DNA of 64,000 nt from Paenibacillus sp. 1781tsa1 (GTDB lineage: Bacteria > Bacillota > Bacilli > Paenibacillales > Paenibacillaceae), in the NCBI RefSeq assembly GCF_024159265.1, contig NZ_JAMYWY010000001.1:1860001-1924000 (forward strand), given 5' to 3'. Positions 16,771 to 25,711 of the stretch are shown in pieces. Made by a program: the position numbers and the translations under genes. Below the pieces are notes generated by a model. It searched no databases and had not been told where the DNA came from. It saw nothing but the letters and a program-made list of their open reading frames with translations. Position 1 is the stretch's first letter; each line of letters begins with the position of its first letter.

Positions 16771-19356
16771 GTGAACAAAAGGCAACGACTATATACGGTG
16801 CTGGCTGGTGGTACAGCTGTGATCATGATTGCAGCCGGGCTGCTGTATATAAACAACAGGGGGATTCCTGCCGTAAAAGCCGCGGCTTATCTGGATACGA
16901 CAACCCAAGCCATGCCCGTCACGGAGGTCCCGCTGCAGTTCCTTAGCGACTCTTCGCAGGGTGTGCCTGGTATGCAGCTGGTCGCCGAAGATCAGGGATT
17001 GGCCCTGTACTATAACGAGGAAACAACGGAAATTGCAGTACGGGACGGGAAGAGTGGAGAGGTCTGGTATAGCAACCCGAAAGAACGGGCTGAGGACAGT
17101 CTCGCTTCCGCATATGAAAAAGAAGTGCTGTCCTCCCAGTTGAACGTGTCTTTCCGGGATTCGATGGGCACACTGGAGAACTTTCCAAATTTCAGTTCGA
17201 GTATAAGCAACAAACAATTCACAGTGGGTCAGATCGATCAGGGGATTCGGGTGAACTATACACTTGGTGATACGTCGCTTGGCATTGATGCACTGCCGAA
17301 GTTGATTAGCAAGCAGCGACTCGAGGAGAAGGTGCTTTCCAAGCTGGACGCTACTGTCGCAAGATACACGTCTGCACGTTATTATCCAACCAAGAACAAT
17401 CCGGATATTCTGGAACGGCTGGATGGACAGATTTCGAAGCAGCTAGTACTGAACAAGATGTTGGGTGCCTTTGAGACGGCGGGTTATACCGCGGACGATT
17501 TGGCTTTTGACAATCAGGAGAACGGGGTTGAAGGTGGGGGCGTATCCGATAAGCCCAGCTTTGTCATTTCAGTGGAATACCGACTGGAGCAGGGAGCACT
17601 TGTTGTGACCGTGCCTCTGAGCCAGATAGAGGAAAGTGGGCAATACCGCATTCGGAATATTGATTTGCTCGCTTATTTTGGTGCTGCGGATACGAAGGGT
17701 GAGGGCTATATGCTCGTGCCTGATGGTTCCGGCAGCCTGATCCATCTGAACAACGGGAAAACCCAGGAAGAGCAGTATGTACAGCGCGTATACGGCACAG
17801 ACCCAAATGATAATTCGCTCAGTCGTCCTCAGGTTAGTGAATCCGCGCATATGCCTGTGTTTGGTCTGAAAAACGGAGAGAATGCCTGGTTTGCAGTCAT
17901 TGAAAAAGGGGACGGCATTGCCAGTATCTCCGCGGATATTGGAGGCAGGCAGAACAGTTACAATCACGTGCATGCGACCTTCTCCCTGCGGGGTGAAGAT
18001 GAACTGGAGATGTACACCTCGCAGAAAATGCAGGAGATCCAGCTGCTTAGCGATGAGCCTTTCCGTGGAGATATTCAGGTTCGCTATCATTTCCTTCATG
18101 GAGAAGATGCCAGTTACTCGGGTATGGCCCGCCTATATCAGCAGCAGTTGATAGAGCAGGATATATTGAAGCCGCTCGCAGAACAGACGGAGCTGCCGTT
18201 CTATGTGGATGTGCTTGGTGCAGTGGACAAAAAGGCTTCGTTCCTGAGTGTGCCCTATCGGACCACTTTAGCCATGACGACGTACGAACAGGCCACCGAA
18301 ATGGCAGCGAAGTTACAGCAGAATGGTGTGAACCGCGTACAAATGCGTTATCAGGGATGGTTCGGCGGTGGCATCAGTCATCATACGCCAACCAAGGTGA
18401 AGTTGGACAGTGAAGTAGGCAGTCATTCCGAACTTCAGGCGTTGTCCGCCAAGCTGGAGCAGTCGGGTGGAGCTTTGTTCCCGGATGTGGCTTTCCAGCA
18501 TATTTATCACGATGATATGCGTTTTGCTCCTTCCTCGGATGCGGCGCGGTTTGTCACAAAGGAGACAGCAGAACTGTATCCATACAATCCTGCGCTTAAT
18601 CGCATGGATCAGAGTAGGGACAGCTATTATCTGCTCTCAGCGGCCAAGCTTCCTTATGTAGTGAGTGAGTTTGCTGACCAATACAATCAACTGGACCTCG
18701 GCGGATTATCCCTTCGTGATCTCGGGCAGGTCCTGACTTCCGATTACCGGGATAGTCGGGTGATTCATCGGGAGACGGCGAAAAACATTGTGAAGGAGCA
18801 ACTTGGCAAGTTGGAACAGTCCTATCCGAACCTGATGATATCTGCTGCAAATAGCTACGCTTGGGGTAGTGCACAACATGTTGTGAATGTACCCGCAGGG
18901 TCGAGTCGGTTCAATATTACCGATGAAGAGGTTCCTTTTTATGCGATGGTCATTCATGGATACATGAACTATGCGGCATCTCCGATGAACACATCGGGAG
19001 ATCAGGATCTGCGCAAACAGTTGCTGCGCAGCCTGGAGCTTGGGGCAGCTCCGTATTTTCAATGGACCTATGAACCATCTTCCCGGCTGAAGCTGACGAA
19101 TTATGATTCGGCTTACGCAACGGAGTATGCATATTGGGTGGATGACGCCGTTGCCTTGTATAAGCAGGCTAATGAAGTGTTGGGAGATCTGGCGAATGAG
19201 CAGATTCTCAAGCATGAACGCATTCAGGATGGTGTGGTCCGGATCATCTATACTGGCGGTACATCCATCCTTGTGAATTACAATGCGGATGCTGTAACCG
19301 TGGATGGAACAACGGTTGGCGGGACGGATTATGTGGTGGGAGGAGTGAACCGATGA
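16771..19356 (+). CDS. DUF5696-type large exported membrane-anchored protein
   Basis: An 861-residue protein with an N-terminal membrane anchor (residues about 8-27) and a large outside part. GTG start after AAAGGAGG. It resembles the DUF5696 proteins found in Paenibacillus sugar loci. The order is a beta-rich N-terminal region (LALYYNEETTEIAVRDGKSG), a middle with GYMLVPDGSGSLIHLNNGKT, an alpha/beta stretch that looks barrel-like (RYQGWFGGG, GGALFPDVAFQHIYHDDMRF, YFQWTYEPSSRL) and a C-terminal beta domain (ILVNYNADAVTVDG). This layout recalls glycoside hydrolases, but I cannot point to catalytic acids. It overlaps the next permease gene by four bases. Confidence 0.7.
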   Translation: MNKRQRLYTVLAGGTAVIMIAAGLLYINNRGIPAVKAAAYLDTTTQAMPVTEVPLQFLSDSSQGVPGMQLVAEDQGLALYYNEETTEIAVRDGKSGEVWYSNPKERAEDSLASAYEKEVLSSQLNVSFRDSMGTLENFPNFSSSISNKQFTVGQIDQGIRVNYTLGDTSLGIDALPKLISKQRLEEKVLSKLDATVARYTSARYYPTKNNPDILERLDGQISKQLVLNKMLGAFETAGYTADDLAFDNQENGVEGGGVSDKPSFVISVEYRLEQGALVVTVPLSQIEESGQYRIRNIDLLAYFGAADTKGEGYMLVPDGSGSLIHLNNGKTQEEQYVQRVYGTDPNDNSLSRPQVSESAHMPVFGLKNGENAWFAVIEKGDGIASISADIGGRQNSYNHVHATFSLRGEDELEMYTSQKMQEIQLLSDEPFRGDIQVRYHFLHGEDASYSGMARLYQQQLIEQDILKPLAEQTELPFYVDVLGAVDKKASFLSVPYRTTLAMTTYEQATEMAAKLQQNGVNRVQMRYQGWFGGGISHHTPTKVKLDSEVGSHSELQALSAKLEQSGGALFPDVAFQHIYHDDMRFAPSSDAARFVTKETAELYPYNPALNRMDQSRDSYYLLSAAKLPYVVSEFADQYNQLDLGGLSLRDLGQVLTSDYRDSRVIHRETAKNIVKEQLGKLEQSYPNLMISAANSYAWGSAQHVVNVPAGSSRFNITDEEVPFYAMVIHGYMNYAASPMNTSGDQDLRKQLLRSLELGAAPYFQWTYEPSSRLKLTNYDSAYATEYAYWVDDAVALYKQANEVLGDLANEQILKHERIQDGVVRIIYTGGTSILVNYNADAVTVDGTTVGGTDYVVGGVNR

Positions 19357-20252
19357 GAACCATTCGATTATCGCTGAAGTCACGGAGAGCGCTGCTTGGA
19401 CTTGCATTTATTTCGCCGTGGCTGGTCGGCTTCATCTTCCTCTTTGCCACGCCGCTCCTGCAATCGATTCGGTTCAGTTTGAGTAATCTGTCCGTTGCTC
19501 CGGGCGGGTACGTTCTGGACTTCGTTGGATTTAAAAACTTCAAGGATGCGCTTCTGGTTGATGCGACGTTCAACCGGATTCTGGTCGACTCCGTTGGAGC
19601 GATGTTGCTGAATGTGCCGATGATTTTGTTCTTCAGTCTGTTCACGGCGACACTGCTTAACCAGAAGTTCAGAGGTAGAACGATGGCACGTGCAATCTTC
19701 TTTTTACCGGTTATTCTGGCTTCCAGTGCAGTTGCAGCAGCTGAGTCTGCGGGATTAATCAATCTGATGGGAGATGCAAGTGCTGTCGATGCGGCCGCTG
19801 ATGGCGGTGCCTCGTTCAATGTGGTATCCATTGTGCGGATGCTGGCGGATGTGGGATTGCCAATGGCCTATGTGGATTATATCGTTGAAGCCATCATGCG
19901 GATCTATGAGATTATTAGCAGTTCGGGTGTGCAGATTTTGATTTTCCTTGCCGCGCTGCAATCGGTACCGGGATCAATGTATGAGGTTGCGAAGATCGAA
20001 GGGGCGACAGCCTACGAATCGTTCTGGAAAATTACCTTTCCCATGGTCAGTCCATTGATTCTGACAAATGTCATCTATACCATCATTGATTCCTTTGCCG
20101 GAAGTCCGGTCACACAGGCTATCTATCAGACCGCATTCAAAACCCAGAACTTTGGCTTAAGCTCGGCGATGTCCTGGCTATATACGCTGGTGATTGGCCT
20201 TGTACTGATCGTAGTGGGCTGGGTCTTGTCACGGCGGGTTCACTACAACTGA
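19353..20252 (+). CDS. Sugar ABC transporter permease, second pair
   Basis: A 299-residue CUT1 permease; its ATG overlaps the stop of the DUF5696 gene (ATGA), so the two are translationally coupled. Six membrane segments; EAA loop near residue 210 (EVAKIEGATAYESFWKITFP). An inserted Ala/Asp/Gly-rich loop (about 130-155) in the large outer loop is longer than in the first pair. This is the second permease pair of one operon, which is unusual. Confidence 0.92.
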   Translation: MRTIRLSLKSRRALLGLAFISPWLVGFIFLFATPLLQSIRFSLSNLSVAPGGYVLDFVGFKNFKDALLVDATFNRILVDSVGAMLLNVPMILFFSLFTATLLNQKFRGRTMARAIFFLPVILASSAVAAAESAGLINLMGDASAVDAAADGGASFNVVSIVRMLADVGLPMAYVDYIVEAIMRIYEIISSSGVQILIFLAALQSVPGSMYEVAKIEGATAYESFWKITFPMVSPLILTNVIYTIIDSFAGSPVTQAIYQTAFKTQNFGLSSAMSWLYTLVIGLVLIVVGWVLSRRVHYN

Positions 20253-20280
20253 CGGTTAACATTAAGGGAGGCTTCAGATT

Positions 20281-21291
20281 ATGGCTGCATCAGGGACAGA
20301 TCGCATGGTGGTAGTTCCGAAGCAGAATTATCACATGCATCGGGTGCGAAACAAAACATCGGACCTTCTCTATTCCATATTCAGATATGCACTGGTCATC
20401 GGTATTTCATTTATTATTTTGTACCCGTTATTTCTCAAAGTGTCAGTGGCGTTCAAGGATAAACAGGATATCTACAATCCAACGATTTATATGATTCCTC
20501 AGCATTTTACGCTGGATAATATCCGGCTAGCGGCACAAGTGATGGATTACCTGCCTCTGCTGGCGAACACGTTATTGTTCGTTACCATCACAACGCTTCT
20601 GACAGCGATATCCTGTGCACTTGCCGGGTATGGCTTCGCCCGGTTTTCGTTTCCGGGTAGTAATGTGCTCTTTGTGCTGGTGATTCTTACGATTCTGGTG
20701 CCGACAAGTACGCTCATGGTGCCGATGTATTTGCATTTCCGCAGTTTTGACTTTATGGGCATCATCCAGTTGTTCACCGGAAAGAATGGCATCAATCTGC
20801 TGAATACGTATTGGCCTTCCATGATTACGGCGGCTACGGCAGGAGGGCTGAAAGCGGGGCTGTTCATCTATATTTTCCGTCAGTTTTTCAAGGGAATGCC
20901 AAAGGAAATTGAGGAGGCCGCCCTGATTGATGGCGCTGGTGGATTCAAAACGTTTGCCCGAATCATGCTGCCCAATGCAATCTCGCCACTGATCACGGTC
21001 ATTCTGTTTTCGTTTGTCTGGCAGTACAATGATACCTTCTATTCGGCATTATTCATGAGTGAAAGTCCACTGATCTCACTGAAGGTGGCTTCCTTGCCTG
21101 CTCAGGCGAACCAGTTGATCCCGCAGCTGATGGGATTTGGCTCGAACTCCGGCATCAAGGCCGATCCGAACTATGTGGCGATGATCGTGGATACAGGCAT
21201 TTTGCTCGCGATTGCACCGCTGATTATTTTGTACTTGTTCGTGCAGCGTTATTTTGTGGAGAGCATTGAACGCTCCGGGGTTGTGGGTTAA
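20281..21291 (+). CDS. Sugar ABC transporter permease, second pair
   Basis: A 336-residue MalG-type permease and partner of the preceding gene. It has a basic N-terminal tail, six membrane segments and an EAA loop near residue 211 (EAALIDGAGGFKTFARIMLP). The periplasmic loops are longer than usual (for example SNSGIKADPNYVAMIVD before the last segment). Last gene of the operon; a strong terminator follows. Confidence 0.92.
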   Translation: MAASGTDRMVVVPKQNYHMHRVRNKTSDLLYSIFRYALVIGISFIILYPLFLKVSVAFKDKQDIYNPTIYMIPQHFTLDNIRLAAQVMDYLPLLANTLLFVTITTLLTAISCALAGYGFARFSFPGSNVLFVLVILTILVPTSTLMVPMYLHFRSFDFMGIIQLFTGKNGINLLNTYWPSMITAATAGGLKAGLFIYIFRQFFKGMPKEIEEAALIDGAGGFKTFARIMLPNAISPLITVILFSFVWQYNDTFYSALFMSESPLISLKVASLPAQANQLIPQLMGFGSNSGIKADPNYVAMIVDTGILLAIAPLIILYLFVQRYFVESIERSGVVG

Positions 21292-21317
21292 TTGGACTGT
21301 TGAATTGGAATGAGAGA

Positions 21318-21364
21318 AGCGTTAGTATTCGCTGTAAGAATTCATGCGAATACTAACGCTTTTT
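21318..21364 (+). terminator. Strong terminator at the end of the first uptake operon
   Basis: A 15-bp perfect stem (AGCGTTAGTATTCGC with its complement) around a 13-base loop, followed by TTTT. Confidence 0.9.
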
Positions 21365-21432
21365 GGGTAGCGCACATATGTAAATGGAACCCTTCTTCCA
21401 AGAGAACATGCGAATCCGGCTAGAACAACAAT

Positions 21433-21699
21433 CTAGTTTGACGGGTGTAACATAGCTTGGATATTGGGATATAAATTCACACTGTTCGTGAATAAGATAT
21501 ATGATTGATTAACCGTACGGATCAGAATCCTCTCGCTTGTGCCATTAACCGGACCGATCCGAATGGCGGCTGGTTCGCTGCCACCATATGTATCGTCAAG
21601 GGTAACTGACGTAATGTTGGAGATAGGAATTTCAATTTTGGAAAACTGCCAGCGAATGACCAGTTGATCTTTTATTTTTTTCACGTTAACACCAAACAT
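21433..21699 (-). CDS. SunI/YnzG-like small protein
   Basis: An 88-residue protein resembling the SunI/YnzG group: MFGVNVKKIKDQLVIRWQ, then IPISNITSVTLDDTYGG and a late ILFTNS. B. subtilis SunI gives immunity to the glycopeptide sublancin and has an extra membrane segment. This protein is shorter, has no membrane segment and has no bacteriocin gene beside it, so it is better seen as a YnzG-like pleckstrin-fold protein of unknown role. ATG follows AAAGGGAGG with nine bases between. Confidence 0.7.
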   Translation of the reverse strand: MFGVNVKKIKDQLVIRWQFSKIEIPISNITSVTLDDTYGGSEPAAIRIGPVNGTSERILIRTVNQSYILFTNSVNLYPNIQAMLHPSN

Positions 21700-22163
21700 A
21701 GGATGACCTCCCTTTAAGCCTGCTGAAGATAAATAATTTATATTAGTCTACCACATATTGGTTAATATTTCCTTAATAACAGTGGGTTTTACCTCGTGTA
21801 ATTGAAGTCCCAAGTGTAACTTTATCCACGGGCAATATTTTGCTACAGTTATTTCCACATATGTTGGCATGATGTACACTATGACTAGCGATCAAGGTCC
21901 CGAACGATATATTGAAGTACAAGTATGGGACGAGCGTATTATCAGACCTTATCGTTGAAGCGAAGGGGTTTAGGGCACATTTCTACCGTTTCTAACAGGT
22001 GCAAAAAAGTGCAATTGCAGGAAATACGGGTGTTCGTTATAGTGAGTGAAAGCTTTGACCGGTCAGGAAGAATCTTCTTCAAGAGCCTGTCAAAGCCCCT
22101 TTTTTTAATCGTTAATCCGATTAAGACTATAGGTTTAAGAGACTAAGGAGGATGGGAAAGCCT
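21700..22163. other. Intergenic region with a leader terminator upstream of the second uptake locus
   Basis: 464 bases between the divergent SunI-like gene and the binding-protein gene. No convincing coding sequence. TATTAT at about 21937-21942 could be a -10 box, though its -35 is weak. A hairpin followed by seven T lies at 22052-22106, only 46 bases before the AAGGAGG site of the next gene. The stretch between would be a leader of about 110-160 bases. I recognised no known riboswitch consensus. Confidence 0.5.
22052..22106 (+). terminator. Leader terminator or attenuator before the second binding-protein gene
   Basis: GCTTTGACCGG pairs with CCTGTCAAAGC (one mismatch), enclosing a smaller GAAGAA/TTCTTC hairpin; CCC and seven T follow. 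No gene on + ends just upstream, so the terminator either ends a small RNA or acts in the leader of the downstream operon. Confidence 0.65.
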
Positions 22164-23741
22164 ATGCAAAAAGTGGGGAAACGCAACACCCGTAATCTGG
22201 CCTGGATCATATCGGTTGTCATGGTCATGTCCGTGGTGCTTAGTGCATGCGGAAATAAAGAAGAAGGACAGGTAAGTGGCAGCAGCGGCAATGCCGACGA
22301 TCCGTTGGAAGTCAGCATTATGACCATCACGCCGAGTGCCGTCCCCGCTGCTGATGATAATGTAATCAAACGCGCCATTGAAGAAGCAACTAACTCCAAA
22401 ATGAACATTCAGTGGGTCTCCAACAATATCTATGGTGACAAGCTCAATCTGACCTTGGCTTCCGGGGATATACCTGATCTGATCATGATTAATGATCCGT
22501 TTGGAAGTACCTTCACCAAGATGGTCAAACAAGGTGCTTTCTGGGATATCACCCCGTATATTAAAGACTATCCCAACCTCAGCGGAGGCATTCCCGATAT
22601 TGCATGGGATACAACCAAGGCAGCAGACGGCAACAATTATGGTATCCCGCGGCCTCGTCCAGTCACTGGAGATTCTTTTTTCATCATCCGCAAGGATTGG
22701 CTCGACCGATTGAATTTGCAGGTGCCAGAGACCACGGATGAGTTGTTCAAGGTGATGGAGGCTTTTGTAGAACAGGACCCTGATGGTAATGGAACCAAAG
22801 ATACCACAGCGCTTGCCGCTTATATCAGTCCTGATGATCTCGGCTGGGGAGGGAATCTGGGCCCAGTACTCGGTGCCATTGAGAGTTCATTTATCGGAAC
22901 CAATAGCAGTTGGAAATGGGATGGGTCGCAGGAGAAGCTGGTCTACAGGGAATTGTTGCCCGAGGTGAAAGAATCCCTTCAATATTTAACCAAAGCCTAT
23001 AGCAAAGGCATGATGCCGGAAGATCTGCTTTCGCTCAAGCTGACGCAGGCCAGGGAACTGTTCAAGCGCAATCAGGCGGGCATTATCGTGGACAAGACAG
23101 GTACGATGCGCAAAATCTATGCCGATGACCTGAAGAAGGTCGATCCTTCTTTTAAATATACGGATTTCTATCCTTTGACCAATCTGAATGGATATAATCC
23201 GAAAGGTTCGGGATACAACGGTATTCTGGCGATCCCTGCCAGTGTGCCGGAAGAGAAGATGAAACGAATTCTCCAACTCGTCGATACCTGGATGAATCCG
23301 GAAGTATTTGAAATCCAGCAGTTCGGGATTGAAGGTACGCATTATGAAGTGGTCGATGGCAAAAAGGTAGCAAGTAGTGAAAAGTTGACGGCGGATAACG
23401 CGTCGGATTTCAATCATATCGTTAACGTCATCGACCTGCCTTGGAATACCACTGGCGAAACGGACGAAGAGACACAGGCCAATGAACTGTTCAAAAAAGT
23501 GGAGGCAGAGCGAGACAAAACGAGCGTGGCAGATCTGGCTGCTGGCCTTCAATCCGAGACCGGGCAAAAAGTGCTGCCTGAACTCAACAAGAAGATCCAG
23601 GATCTGAAAGCAAAGATTATTTTGGGCCGGGAGCCGATTGAAGCTTGGGATGCCTTTGTGGAAACCCTGCGGAATGATCCGAATGTCCAGGCGATGAGTG
23701 ATGAGATGACCGAAGCCTACAAGAAAAGAAATGGACAGTGA
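22164..23741 (+). CDS. LplA/YtcQ-type sugar-binding lipoprotein
   Basis: A 525-residue family-1 solute-binding protein of the larger LplA type. I use ATG 22164, because the in-frame ATG at 22152 abuts the AAGGAGG site. The signal peptide ends in LSAC with lipid-modified Cys29. The fold shows IPDLIMIND, GIPRPRPVTGD, FFIIRKDWLDRLNLQVPETT and a calcium-loop-like DPDGNGTKDT, common in this group. It heads a three-gene importer with the two following permeases. In related loci these transporters take up oligosaccharides from plant polymers; specificity here is inferred from the lyase and sulfatase downstream. Confidence 0.9.
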   Translation: MQKVGKRNTRNLAWIISVVMVMSVVLSACGNKEEGQVSGSSGNADDPLEVSIMTITPSAVPAADDNVIKRAIEEATNSKMNIQWVSNNIYGDKLNLTLASGDIPDLIMINDPFGSTFTKMVKQGAFWDITPYIKDYPNLSGGIPDIAWDTTKAADGNNYGIPRPRPVTGDSFFIIRKDWLDRLNLQVPETTDELFKVMEAFVEQDPDGNGTKDTTALAAYISPDDLGWGGNLGPVLGAIESSFIGTNSSWKWDGSQEKLVYRELLPEVKESLQYLTKAYSKGMMPEDLLSLKLTQARELFKRNQAGIIVDKTGTMRKIYADDLKKVDPSFKYTDFYPLTNLNGYNPKGSGYNGILAIPASVPEEKMKRILQLVDTWMNPEVFEIQQFGIEGTHYEVVDGKKVASSEKLTADNASDFNHIVNVIDLPWNTTGETDEETQANELFKKVEAERDKTSVADLAAGLQSETGQKVLPELNKKIQDLKAKIILGREPIEAWDAFVETLRNDPNVQAMSDEMTEAYKKRNGQ

Positions 23742-23766
23742 ATCTGAGGGGAAGGAGCTGCAAACC

Positions 23767-24735
23767 ATGAGCACCCATGAGCAACGAATGAGTACGGTTA
23801 AGGGGAAGCAAACTTCAACCAAAAAGAAAGGGTTAAACTTGCTGTCTGCACTTCGGCGTGACCGGTCGTTATATGTGCTTGCACTGCCAGGCATATTGTT
23901 CTTTCTCATTTTCAAATACATCCCGATGTGGGGCATTATCATTGCGTTTCAGGATTACTCGCCCTTTCGGGGGATTCAGGGCAGTGAGTGGGTTGGTTTG
24001 CAGCACTTTACAGCACTATTTGATAATCCGGACTTTGCCTTGTTGTTCCGAAATACGCTGGCGATCAGCCTGCTCAATCTGATATTGTTCTTTCCTTTTC
24101 CGATCCTGATCTCCCTGGGACTCAATGAACTGCGAAGTGTGGCGTATAAGAGACTGATTCAAACAATTATCTACATGCCGCATTTCCTCTCCTGGGTAAT
24201 CATTGCAGGGTTAACGCTGCTGCTGTTCGCCAAAGGAACGGGACTGATTAATGAGTTATTCGCTTTATGGGGATGGCCCCGAGTGGATATATTAACGAAT
24301 CCGGACAGCTTCTGGATCATGGTCACCTTGCAAGCGATGTGGAAGGAAGCAGGTTGGGGCACGATTGTGTTTCTGGCGGCCATGGCGAGTGTGGATACTC
24401 AGCTGTATGAGGCGGCACGCATGGATGGAGCAGGACGATTGCGCCAGATCTGGCACATTACGCTGCCTGCCATCCGCAGTGTCATCATCGTACTCTTGAT
24501 TTTAAGGCTGGGAGACATCATGGAGGTGGGGTTTGAGCAAATTTTCCTCATGTACAACGGCGCTGTATCTGAAGTGGCCGAAGTATTCGACACCTATGTA
24601 TACCGCACAGGGATTGAGCAGGGCGATTTCAGCTACAGTACAGCGGTTGGACTGTTCAAATCCGTAATTGGTCTGGTGCTGGTCGTTGTCGCAAATCGTG
24701 TAGTAAAGCGCTTGGGTCAGGAAGGCGTCTATTAG
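23767..24735 (+). CDS. LplB-type sugar ABC transporter permease
   Basis: A 322-residue permease. ATG 23767 is chosen because GGGGAAGGAG lies eight bases before it; the earlier in-frame ATG overlaps the end of the binding-protein gene and lacks a site. Hallmarks of the LplB group: ALPGILFFLIFKYIPMWGII, FQDYSPFRGI, and the EAA loop near residue 214 (EAARMDGAGRLRQIWHITLP). Six membrane segments. Confidence 0.92.
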   Translation: MSTHEQRMSTVKGKQTSTKKKGLNLLSALRRDRSLYVLALPGILFFLIFKYIPMWGIIIAFQDYSPFRGIQGSEWVGLQHFTALFDNPDFALLFRNTLAISLLNLILFFPFPILISLGLNELRSVAYKRLIQTIIYMPHFLSWVIIAGLTLLLFAKGTGLINELFALWGWPRVDILTNPDSFWIMVTLQAMWKEAGWGTIVFLAAMASVDTQLYEAARMDGAGRLRQIWHITLPAIRSVIIVLLILRLGDIMEVGFEQIFLMYNGAVSEVAEVFDTYVYRTGIEQGDFSYSTAVGLFKSVIGLVLVVVANRVVKRLGQEGVY

Positions 24736-24795
24736 TTAGTTCCGGTACTCGACCATATCCGTACCAGCCTTTAATCAATGGAGAGGAGGTTTCGA

Positions 24796-25668
24796 ATGCA
24801 TCGCATGAAATGGAGTGAGCGGATTGGACAGTCCCTGAATGTGGTTACGCTTGGACTATTGGCTGTGGTTATGTTTTTCCCGCTATATTATGTTTTTGTC
24901 GTTTCATTCACTGACCCCGGAGAGTATTTGCAAAAGAAAATCGTACTCTTCCCGGAACGCTGGTCTGTTGAAGCCTATACGTATTTGTTATCCACGCCTG
25001 CCTTTGCACGCTCGCTGGGGAACAGTGCATTTCTGGCAACCGTCGGCACGGCGTGCAGCCTGGCTGTATCATCCTCTCTGGCTTATGCGCTGTCCCAGAA
25101 GCAATTCCACTTCAGAAAAATACTGATGTTCCTGATTGTACTAACCATCTTGTTTAGCCCGGGCATCATTCCAAATTACCTGCTGGTACGGGAACTGGGG
25201 CTGATCAATAATATCTGGGCACTGATCCTGCCAGCGCTCGCCAATGGCTGGACGGTGTTGCTGATGAAAAATTTCTTCGACAGCCTGCCCGCAGAGATCA
25301 GCGAAGCGGCATCCATTGATGGCTGTAGCGCCATCCGAACCTGGTACACGATTGTGTTGCCCTTGTCGATGCCTGCGCTTGCTGCCTTTGGATTGTTTTT
25401 CGCTGTAGGGTACTGGAATCAATTCTTCGCGGCACTGTTATATCTGAACGATTCTGCCAAATGGCCCATCCAAGTATTACTGCAAAACATGTTGCTGAAC
25501 GCATCCAACATCGATCTGGTTGCGCCTGGACAGCAGGTGGAGACACCGCCGACAGAAATGTTGAAGATGGCCGCGATTATTGTAGCCATATTGCCAGTAC
25601 TGGTGGTGTATCCGTTTATACAAAAGCATTTTGCCAAAGGAGCACTGATCGGCTCGGTCAAAGGATGA
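24796..25668 (+). CDS. LplC/YtcP-type sugar ABC transporter permease
   Basis: About 290 residues; ATG 24796 follows GAGGAGG by six bases (an ATG nine bases further is also possible). The protein shows the LplC pattern VSFTDPGEYLQKK at the N-terminal side, SPGIIPNYLLVRELGLINN and an EAA loop near residue 169 (EAASIDGCSAIRTWYTIVLP). It ends with the typical YPFIQKHFAKGALIGSVKG. Partner of the preceding permease. Confidence 0.92.
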   Translation: MHRMKWSERIGQSLNVVTLGLLAVVMFFPLYYVFVVSFTDPGEYLQKKIVLFPERWSVEAYTYLLSTPAFARSLGNSAFLATVGTACSLAVSSSLAYALSQKQFHFRKILMFLIVLTILFSPGIIPNYLLVRELGLINNIWALILPALANGWTVLLMKNFFDSLPAEISEAASIDGCSAIRTWYTIVLPLSMPALAAFGLFFAVGYWNQFFAALLYLNDSAKWPIQVLLQNMLLNASNIDLVAPGQQVETPPTEMLKMAAIIVAILPVLVVYPFIQKHFAKGALIGSVKG

Positions 25669-25711
25669 ATCTGCATTCAGGCGGGTATTCCCGGGAAGGA
25701 GGTCCATACAG

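Noticed and set aside
18706..19407. Open frame of 233 codons on the minus strand inside the DUF5696 gene
   Set aside because: Antisense to a well-supported gene, Cys/His/Ile-rich translation with no domain; shadow frame.
6823..21291. Possible horizontally acquired island for the first uptake locus
   Set aside because: No integrase, transposase, tRNA or direct-repeat boundary is seen and codon use resembles the neighbours.
21800..21870. DnaA-box-like words (TTATCCAC, TTATTTCCACA) suggesting an origin
   Set aside because: Only one near match and one poor match, no cluster and no replication genes nearby.
21900..22106. Known riboswitch (purine, TPP, c-di-GMP, T-box) in the leader
   Set aside because: A TTTCTACC-like word recalls the purine class, but the conserved partner segments are missing and no T-box AGGGTGG word occurs.
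22986..23942. Long open frame (318 codons) on the minus strand inside the binding-protein and permease genes
   Set aside because: It lies antisense across two clear transporter genes, has no ribosome site and its translation looks low in recognisable motifs; it is a shadow of the codon use on +.
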